From an uncultured Flavobacteriales bacterium (GTDB lineage Bacteria > Bacteroidota > Bacteroidia > Flavobacteriales_D > Crocinitomicaceae), in assembly GCA_903899795.1 (NCBI GenBank), contig CAIUKX010000283.1, forward strand, positions 1 through 11,549: a DNA stretch of 11,549 nt, written 5' to 3'. Shown here one piece after another: positions 5,674 to 11,549 of the stretch. A program made the position numbers and the translations under genes. Position 1 is the first letter of the stretch; the number at the start of each line of letters is the position of its first letter. The notes under the pieces were generated by a model. It saw only the letters and a program-made list of their open reading frames with translations, ran no database searches and had not been told where the DNA came from.

Positions 5674-8600
5674 TCATCGAATCTCAAAATCCAAATCAAA
5701 TTTCTTTAACTCTTTGAATAGATTGTTATTTGGATCAACTTTAATGGTTTTGGATGGCATTTTTATTTCCACGCCATCCAAAGCGTCATAGATCATAAAA
5801 TGTAAAGAACATTTTCCTTCATGCTCCATGAATAGTTTATTGAGATCAGAAATTAATACTTGATCAATTGCTTTTGAAGAAAGTTTAATGTGAAGGCTGT
5901 TTGCTCTTTGTTCACGCAAATCTTGAAGCATGTCGATGGAGCTGATCACAAATTCCAATTCAGATCTTCTTGGTGGAACTTCGATACGTCCTTTTAAGGC
6001 TATAAATGCTCCGGGAGTAAGAAAATGTTTGTATTTCAGATAGTTTTCACGCCACAAAAATAATTTGTAGGAATCTGTATAATCTTCGATTAACAAGGTT
6101 CCGAAAGGATCTCCGTTTTTGGTAAAGCGATGTTCAGCATCAGATACTGTAGCAGCGACCAATATATCTTTTCCACGGTGATTATCCATGTCATTGAGCA
6201 TAGCTATGCTTCCGTTGCAAAACGACTCTATTTCCACTCTAAAATCATCGAGTGGGTGTCCCGAGATAAATATTCCGATTACGTCTTTTTCACGATTCAA
6301 TTTGTAAATGCTTCCCCATTCTTCGGCTTTTGGAATTTCAGGTTCTGGCATTTTAGTTCCGGTTGCTTCACCAAACATCGAAACTTGAGAGGAATTTTCA
6401 CTTTCCTGAAAGCTTGCCCCGAATTTCATTACATTTTCCAAAAACAGACGTCCGTTGCCATCCTCTTTGAAATATTGTGCTCTGTGAATATTTTTGAATG
6501 AGTCAAATCCACCACCATAAGCTAAACTTTCGAACGCTTTTTTGGTACATAAACGCAAGTTGATCCGCTTTGAAAAGTCAAAAATGGTTTGGAAAGGTCC
6601 GCTTTCTGTTCGTTCAGCAATAATAGCGTCAACCGGAGCGCTCCCTAATCCTTTAATTGCCCCAAGTCCAAATCGAATCGCCCCTTCCTTATTTACTGTA
6701 AAGTGGTAATTGGATTCATTGACATCAGGGCCAAGTACAGGAACCCCCATTCGTTTGCAGTCCTCCATGAAAAATGTTACCTGCTTGATATCGTTCATGT
6801 TATTGCTCAATACGGAAGCCATGTATTCTGCAGGATGGTTGGCTTTCAGATAAGCTGTTTGATAGGCTATCCAGGCATAACAAGTCGAGTGTGATTTATT
6901 GAAAGCATAGGATGCAAATGCTTCCCAGTCCTTCCAGATTTTTTCTAATTTGACCGGATCATGTCCTTTTTCACCTCCTCTTTCGATGAAAGCTGGCTTC
7001 ATTTTGTCCAAGATATCGATCTGTTTTTTCCCCATCGCTTTTCGAAGGGTATCGGCTTCACCTTTGGTAAATCCTGCCAGTTTTTGAGACAAAAGCATTA
7101 CTTGCTCCTGATAGACAGTGATTCCGTATGTTTCTTTCAGGTATTCTTCGCAATCATCAACATCGTAAATAATCGGTTCAATTCCATGTTTACGCTTGAT
7201 AAACGATGGGATATATTCCAATGGCCCCGGTCGATACAAAGCATTCATGGCGATCAAATCTGCAAAAACAGTTGGTTTTAATTCCCGCATGTATTTTTGC
7301 ATCCCGGGGGATTCGTATTGGAAAATACCAACGGTTTCTCCTCGTTGAAAGAGTTCATAGGTTTTTTCGTCGTCGACAGGAAATTCATCTGGAACGAGAT
7401 CAATTCCAACACGTTCCTTTACGTTATTGACAGCGTATTTGATAAGGGTCAAAGTTTTTAACCCTAAAAAGTCCATTTTTAGAAGACCGGCAGATTCGGC
7501 AACAGAGTTATCATACTGAGTACAATACATGTCTGAATCTTTTGCCAAAGCAACAGGTACATAATCGGTAATATCTCCGGGAGTAATGATGACTCCACAG
7601 GCGTGAATTCCAGTGTTACGAACAGATCCTTCAATTTTTCGAGCCTGATTTAAAACTCTACCAGTCAAATCATTATTGGTAGAAATGGATTTTAATTCAT
7701 TGGCTTTTGCAATGTCTTCCTGATTGTTTTTCAATTTATCTGACAATTCAGCATCTGACAATTTAAACAATTTGGAAAGTGAAATATCAGGTACTAATTT
7801 TGCCAAACGATCGGCTTCGGAAAGCGGTAAGTCCATTACACGTGCAGCATCCCGAATGGAAGATTTAGCGGCCATTGTTCCATAGGTAATGATCTGAGCA
7901 ACCTGATTTGCACCGTATTTTTTGATTACCCATTCGATCACTTTGCCTCGGCCCTCGTCATCAAAATCGATATCGATATCGGGCATGGAGATACGATCCG
8001 GATTTAAGAAACGCTCAAAAAGGAGATCGTAAGCAATCGGATCTACATTGGTAATTCCTGTGCAATAGGCAACAGCTGAACCAGCAGCAGATCCACGTCC
8101 CGGACCAACTGAAACTCCCATTTCACGTGCTGCCTGACAGAAATCCTGAACGATCAGGAAGTATCCCGGATATCCAGTATTGGCTATGGTTTGCAATTCG
8201 AAGTCGATTCGTTCGCGAATTTCATCCGTTATTTCTTTGTATCTTTTTTCAGCTCCAACATATGTCAGGTGGCGCAGGTAATTATTTTCTCCTCGTTTTC
8301 CACCATCAACTTCATCTTGAGGGTCGGCAAATTCGGAAGGAATATCGAAGGCCGGTAAGAGTACATCTCTGGCCAGGCCATATTGCTCACATTTATCAAT
8401 AATTTCCTGAACTGATTCGATCGCATCCGGAAGATCCAGGAAAAGTTCTTTCATCTCTTCCGCTGTTTTGAAGTAATATTCCTGATTACTCAGGCCATAA
8501 CGGAAACCACGCCCTCTTCCTTTTGGTGTAGATACCAGTTCATTATCTTTTACACATAACAATACATCGTGAGATTCAGAATCACTTTTTTCAATATAAT

Positions 8601-10038
8601 AGGTATTATTTGTTGCTACAAGTTTGACATTGTGTTTGCGGGCAAGTTTAACCAATGTCTCGTTTACACGGTTTTCATCCTCCTGATTGTGGCGCATGAT
8701 TTCCAGGTAAAAATCCTCATTGAACTGTTCTTTCCACCAGATCAATGATTCTTCCGCTTGATTTTCACCGACATTCAAGATCAAACTCGGGATTTCACCA
8801 TATAAATTTCCTGAAAGACAAATCAAGTCTTCTTTGTATTTTTCAATGGCAGTTTTATCAATCCGAGGGACATAATAAAATCCTTCGGTAAAGGCTATTG
8901 ATGCCAGTTTTACAAGATTATGATAGCCTTTTTTATTTTTAGCAAGTAGGACAACCTGTGATCCGTTATCTTTTTGTTTTTTATCCGTTAAATCCTTACA
9001 AACATTGAATTCACAGCCTATAATAGGGAGGAGTTCTTTTTTTGTAAATTCCACTCCTTCTTCTTCTGCTTTTGTCCGTTCAGCTTTGATTCCTTTGTTG
9101 TATCCGGCAATTGCTTTTTCAAAGTGAAATGCCGCCATCATATTTCCTGAATCTGTTAAAGCAACTGCAGGCATGCCTAATTCAGCTGCTTTTCTTACGA
9201 GTCCATTAACATCAATTGTTGATTGAAGAATAGAAAATTGAGTATGATTGTGCAGGTGCGCGAAAGCAATGTTTTCGAGGCGGGAGCGTGATTCATCCAA
9301 ATCAATCGAAGATGTACTGTCTGCGGTTTCTTCTTTTGGTTTGAGTCGCTCACTAGCTTCTTTCAGATTGACATGTTTTAGGCCAATCGTCTTAAAAGGA
9401 GTAGGATTGAACGCTCTGAAATCCTCAATATATTGACTGTCTCTTTGAAGTTCTTCTAAATTGAATGATTCAATTCGGATCAATTCAAAGAAACAACGTG
9501 TTGTCGCTTCAACGTCAGCGGTTGCATTGTGCGCTTCTCCAAACGGTTCTCCAAAAAGATGCTGGTGAAGTTCCGTTAATGTTGGTAATTTCCAACGACC
9601 ACCACGACCACCGGGAATTTGGCAAAGATTTGCCGTGACTTCCGTACAAGTATCCAGAACTGGCATGGATGCCATGGGAGAATCCAATTGTTTCCGATGA
9701 AATTCACATCCTAAAATGTTGATGTCGAAACCAATGTTTTGCCCGACAACAAATTTAGCTTTTGTCAGTGCGATGTTGAACTCTTTCAGAACCATTTCGA
9801 GATCCGCTCCGAACTCGTTTGCCAAAGCAGTTGAAATACCGTGAATCCGTTCCGCATCATAAGGAATATCATATCCTTCAGGTTTGATGAGATAATCTTT
9901 TTGTTCAAGAAGATTACTCATATCATCGTGAAGCTGCCATGCAATTTGTACCGCACGTGGCCAGTTGTCCGTATCCGTTATCGGAGCATTCCAATTACGG
10001 GGAAGACCAGTTGTTTCGGTATCAAATATTATGTACAT
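5674..10038 (-). CDS. dnaE: DNA polymerase III alpha subunit with fused N-terminal DnaQ-like exonuclease
   Basis: The 1454-residue replicative polymerase, against about 1160 residues for the E. coli protein, which lacks the fused domain. Residues 1-190 are a DEDDh 3'-5' exonuclease: DTETTG (Asp6, Glu8), GQNIGFD (Asp105), HNATAD (His170, Asp175). A linker (about 190-258) leads to a PHP domain starting HLHNH (261-265), whose later metal ligands are largely replaced. The polymerase core has GPGRGSAAGS (645-654), PDIDIDF (686-692; Asp687, Asp689) and Asp856 in KMDFLGL, the three catalytic aspartates. A helix-hairpin-helix-like segment (about 1159-1181), a clamp-binding peptide QVSMF (1218-1222) and an OB-fold region (about 1290-1375) follow. 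The ATG at 10038 is supported because the first exonuclease motif starts at residue 6. No Shine-Dalgarno is visible. It lies 79 bp downstream of the biotin carboxylase gene on the same strand. Confidence 0.97.
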   Translation of the reverse strand: MYIIFDTETTGLPRNWNAPITDTDNWPRAVQIAWQLHDDMSNLLEQKDYLIKPEGYDIPYDAERIHGISTALANEFGADLEMVLKEFNIALTKAKFVVGQNIGFDINILGCEFHRKQLDSPMASMPVLDTCTEVTANLCQIPGGRGGRWKLPTLTELHQHLFGEPFGEAHNATADVEATTRCFFELIRIESFNLEELQRDSQYIEDFRAFNPTPFKTIGLKHVNLKEASERLKPKEETADSTSSIDLDESRSRLENIAFAHLHNHTQFSILQSTIDVNGLVRKAAELGMPAVALTDSGNMMAAFHFEKAIAGYNKGIKAERTKAEEEGVEFTKKELLPIIGCEFNVCKDLTDKKQKDNGSQVVLLAKNKKGYHNLVKLASIAFTEGFYYVPRIDKTAIEKYKEDLICLSGNLYGEIPSLILNVGENQAEESLIWWKEQFNEDFYLEIMRHNQEDENRVNETLVKLARKHNVKLVATNNTYYIEKSDSESHDVLLCVKDNELVSTPKGRGRGFRYGLSNQEYYFKTAEEMKELFLDLPDAIESVQEIIDKCEQYGLARDVLLPAFDIPSEFADPQDEVDGGKRGENNYLRHLTYVGAEKRYKEITDEIRERIDFELQTIANTGYPGYFLIVQDFCQAAREMGVSVGPGRGSAAGSAVAYCTGITNVDPIAYDLLFERFLNPDRISMPDIDIDFDDEGRGKVIEWVIKKYGANQVAQIITYGTMAAKSSIRDAARVMDLPLSEADRLAKLVPDISLSKLFKLSDAELSDKLKNNQEDIAKANELKSISTNNDLTGRVLNQARKIEGSVRNTGIHACGVIITPGDITDYVPVALAKDSDMYCTQYDNSVAESAGLLKMDFLGLKTLTLIKYAVNNVKERVGIDLVPDEFPVDDEKTYELFQRGETVGIFQYESPGMQKYMRELKPTVFADLIAMNALYRPGPLEYIPSFIKRKHGIEPIIYDVDDCEEYLKETYGITVYQEQVMLLSQKLAGFTKGEADTLRKAMGKKQIDILDKMKPAFIERGGEKGHDPVKLEKIWKDWEAFASYAFNKSHSTCYAWIAYQTAYLKANHPAEYMASVLSNNMNDIKQVTFFMEDCKRMGVPVLGPDVNESNYHFTVNKEGAIRFGLGAIKGLGSAPVDAIIAERTESGPFQTIFDFSKRINLRLCTKKAFESLAYGGGFDSFKNIHRAQYFKEDGNGRLFLENVMKFGASFQESENSSQVSMFGEATGTKMPEPEIPKAEEWGSIYKLNREKDVIGIFISGHPLDDFRVEIESFCNGSIAMLNDMDNHRGKDILVAATVSDAEHRFTKNGDPFGTLLIEDYTDSYKLFLWRENYLKYKHFLTPGAFIALKGRIEVPPRRSELEFVISSIDMLQDLREQRANSLHIKLSSKAIDQVLISDLNKLFMEHEGKCSLHFMIYDALDGVEIKMPSKTIKVDPNNNLFKELKKFDLDFEIR

Positions 10039-10046
10039 AACTTTAT

Positions 10047-10112
10047 TAATGTTGAGTTTTTAATGTTGAGTTTTGAATTGAAAAATCAATTCAAAATTAA
10101 TAATTCAACATT
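10047..10112. repeat. Palindromic AT-rich repeat between accC and dnaE
   Basis: Two perfect tandem copies of TAATGTTGAGTTTT occupy 10047-10060 and 10061-10074. The second runs into a perfect 10-bp inverted repeat, TTTTGAATTG (10071-10080) with CAATTCAAAA (10087-10096), around a 6-nt loop. An outer pair, AATGTTGA (10062-10069) and TCAACATT (10105-10112), can extend the structure across internal mismatches; the right arm can also pair with the first tandem copy. In the accC-dnaE transcript it would fold between the two genes. The stem is nearly all A-T, so it is at best a weak terminator; a small dispersed element or mRNA-processing signal is equally possible. Confidence 0.65.
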
Positions 10113-10117
10113 TAAAA

Positions 10118-11549
10118 TTATATCCGTGTATTGACCCAAGAGCTTGTGATTTCTCTTGAAGCATATTCTTTTGCATTGCGTTCTTTGATTGAATCCCAGA
10201 TTGCATCAATTCCGTGAGAAAGTGCATCTTTTTCTTCTTCCATGGCAGTGTACATAACACGAGGATACTGGAAATAGTGTTTCACAAAATTGGTATCAAA
10301 GTCACCGCTTCTGAAAGCAGGGTGTTTCAGTACGTATTTTCCAAAATCGAGTGTGGTTTTTAAGCCTGAAATTTGGTATTCGTCAATTGCAAGAATTGTT
10401 CTTTTAATAGCTTCTTCTCTTGTTTTACCCCAAACTACCAATTTAGCAATCATTGGGTCGTAATAAATCGGAATGTCCATTCCTTCAAGAAAAGCATCAT
10501 CCACACGGACACTTCGTCCTGTAGGAATTCTGTAGCGGGTTAAATTACCAATATCAGGTGTAAAGCCATTCAATGTATCTTCAGCATAGACACGCACTTC
10601 AATAGCATGACCATGAATTTCCAATTCGTCTTGTAGTTTAGGTAAACGTTCACCTCTAGCCACCCGAATCTGCCATTCTACTAAATCCAGTTTTGTGATT
10701 TCTTCTGTGACCGGATGTTCAACCTGAAGACGTGTATTCATTTCCAAGAAGTAAAATTTCAAATCAGCATCTACCAAAAATTCAACAGTTCCGGCACCTT
10801 CATAATTACAAGCTTTGCAAACTGCTACAGCTGCTTCACCCATTTGTTTACGAAGTTCAGGAGTTAAAAGTGCACTTGGCGCTTCTTCAACGACTTTTTG
10901 GTGACGTCTTTGAATACTGCATTCACGTTCGAATAGATATACAGTGTTTCCCATTCGATCAGCAAAAACCTGAATCTCAATATGTCTTGGTTTGGTTACG
11001 AATTTTTCAATGAAAACCGCATCATCACCGAAGGAAGAACGTGCTTCGTTTTGCGCCAATTTCATTTGTTCCACGAACTCAGCTGAGTTTTCAACCAAAC
11101 GCATACCTTTTCCACCACCGCCGGCTGAAGCTTTGATCAAGATCGGATATCCGACTTCTTCTGCAATTTTGATTGCTTCGTTAACATCAGTAATCGCGCT
11201 GTCTACTCCAGGAACCAAAGGGACGTTGTAATTTTTTACAGCTTGTTTGGCACTGAGTTTATCACCCATTACTTCCATTGCTTCAGGTGAAGGGCCGATA
11301 AAAGTGATGCCTGCCTCTTTTACTTTTCTGGCAAAACCAGCATTTTCGGATAAGAAACCATAACCAGGGTGAATTCCATCGACTCCTAGTTGTTTACAAT
11401 AATCCAAGATCACATCTTGTTTTAAGTAACTTTCAGAAGAAGGACTTTCTCCAACATATACAGCTTCATCAGCTTCTAATACATGGGGTGCGTTTCGATC
11501 GGCATCGGAATAAATAGCAACACTTGCTATGTTCATCTTTTTTAATGTA
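10118..11549 (-). CDS. accC: Biotin carboxylase subunit of an acyl-CoA carboxylase (5' end beyond window)
   Basis: ATP-dependent carboxylation of the biotin carrier, the first half-reaction of acetyl- or propionyl-CoA carboxylase. The frame is open to the window edge: before the ATG at 11536 it reads Thr-Leu-Lys-Lys, which joins the family segment (RxxKxxxxxxVAxYSDAD). That ATG is therefore internal, and the usual start with its ANRGEIA motif, roughly 20-25 residues, is off the window. Counting from 11536, the ATP-grasp glycine loop GGGGKGM is at 139-145, ERECSIQRRHQK at 203-214, and the active-site block EMNTRLQVEHPVTE at 265-278; all are intact. The end near residue 472 shows there is no fused biotin carrier domain, so carrier and carboxyltransferase are separate. 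A tail of about 50 residues (from about 424) goes beyond the E. coli AccC length; this and the phylum make a propionyl-CoA carboxylase role possible. The symbol is generic. Confidence 0.93.
   Translation of the reverse strand, partial: TLKKMNIASVAIYSDADRNAPHVLEADEAVYVGESPSSESYLKQDVILDYCKQLGVDGIHPGYGFLSENAGFARKVKEAGITFIGPSPEAMEVMGDKLSAKQAVKNYNVPLVPGVDSAITDVNEAIKIAEEVGYPILIKASAGGGGKGMRLVENSAEFVEQMKLAQNEARSSFGDDAVFIEKFVTKPRHIEIQVFADRMGNTVYLFERECSIQRRHQKVVEEAPSALLTPELRKQMGEAAVAVCKACNYEGAGTVEFLVDADLKFYFLEMNTRLQVEHPVTEEITKLDLVEWQIRVARGERLPKLQDELEIHGHAIEVRVYAEDTLNGFTPDIGNLTRYRIPTGRSVRVDDAFLEGMDIPIYYDPMIAKLVVWGKTREEAIKRTILAIDEYQISGLKTTLDFGKYVLKHPAFRSGDFDTNFVKHYFQYPRVMYTAMEEEKDALSHGIDAIWDSIKERNAKEYASREITSSWVNTRI

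Noticed and set aside
6130..6501. Plus-strand ORF of 123 codons inside dnaE, and other antisense ORFs there and within accC
   Set aside because: They lie opposite well-supported coding sequence, resemble no known family, and have compositions expected of antisense frames.

Overview
The window looks like a chromosomal segment from a Bacteroidota bacterium, most likely of the order Flavobacteriales (perhaps near Fluviicola/Crocinitomicaceae; the genus is a guess). The support is AT-rich coding DNA, A-rich leaders without clear Shine-Dalgarno sequences, a Bacteroidota-type -7 promoter element (TAnnTTTG form) upstream of dnaA, and a DNA polymerase III alpha subunit carrying its own N-terminal DnaQ-like proofreading domain. 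No phage, transposase, integrase, CRISPR, rRNA or tRNA is visible.

Layout, left to right. (1) Positions 1-313, minus strand: the N-terminal 104 residues of the replication initiator DnaA, cut by the window edge. (2) 314-691: an AT-rich divergent intergenic region with a candidate dnaA promoter and no DnaA-box cluster. (3) 692-4331, plus strand: a tight three-gene set of a YbgC/FadM-type acyl-CoA thioesterase, an arginase/formimidoylglutamase-family metallohydrolase overlapping it by 11 bp, and a membrane-anchored patatin-like lipid hydrolase 3 bp further on. (4) 4332-4788: a 457-bp intergenic region that is the least ordinary part of the window. It holds an array of short hairpin units, a strong minus-strand intrinsic terminator with no annotated gene to serve, a possible 21-codon minus-strand ORF, and an 8-bp palindrome. 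(5) 4789-5667, plus strand: a SirB1-type transglutaminase-like protein. (6) 5674-10038, minus strand: the exonuclease-polymerase fusion DnaE, tail to tail with the SirB1 gene with 6 bp between them. (7) 10039-10117: a short palindromic repeat element. (8) 10118-11549, minus strand: a biotin carboxylase (AccC type) whose N-terminus lies beyond the right edge.

Together the genes are mostly housekeeping: replication (DnaA, DnaE), acyl-CoA and lipid metabolism (thioesterase, patatin, biotin carboxylase), and two conserved proteins with less certain roles. I do not see a new defence or mobile system. The most informative observations are the DnaE architecture, where a DnaQ-like domain with all its catalytic residues sits beside a PHP domain that has lost most of its metal ligands, and the structured non-coding content of 4332-4788.
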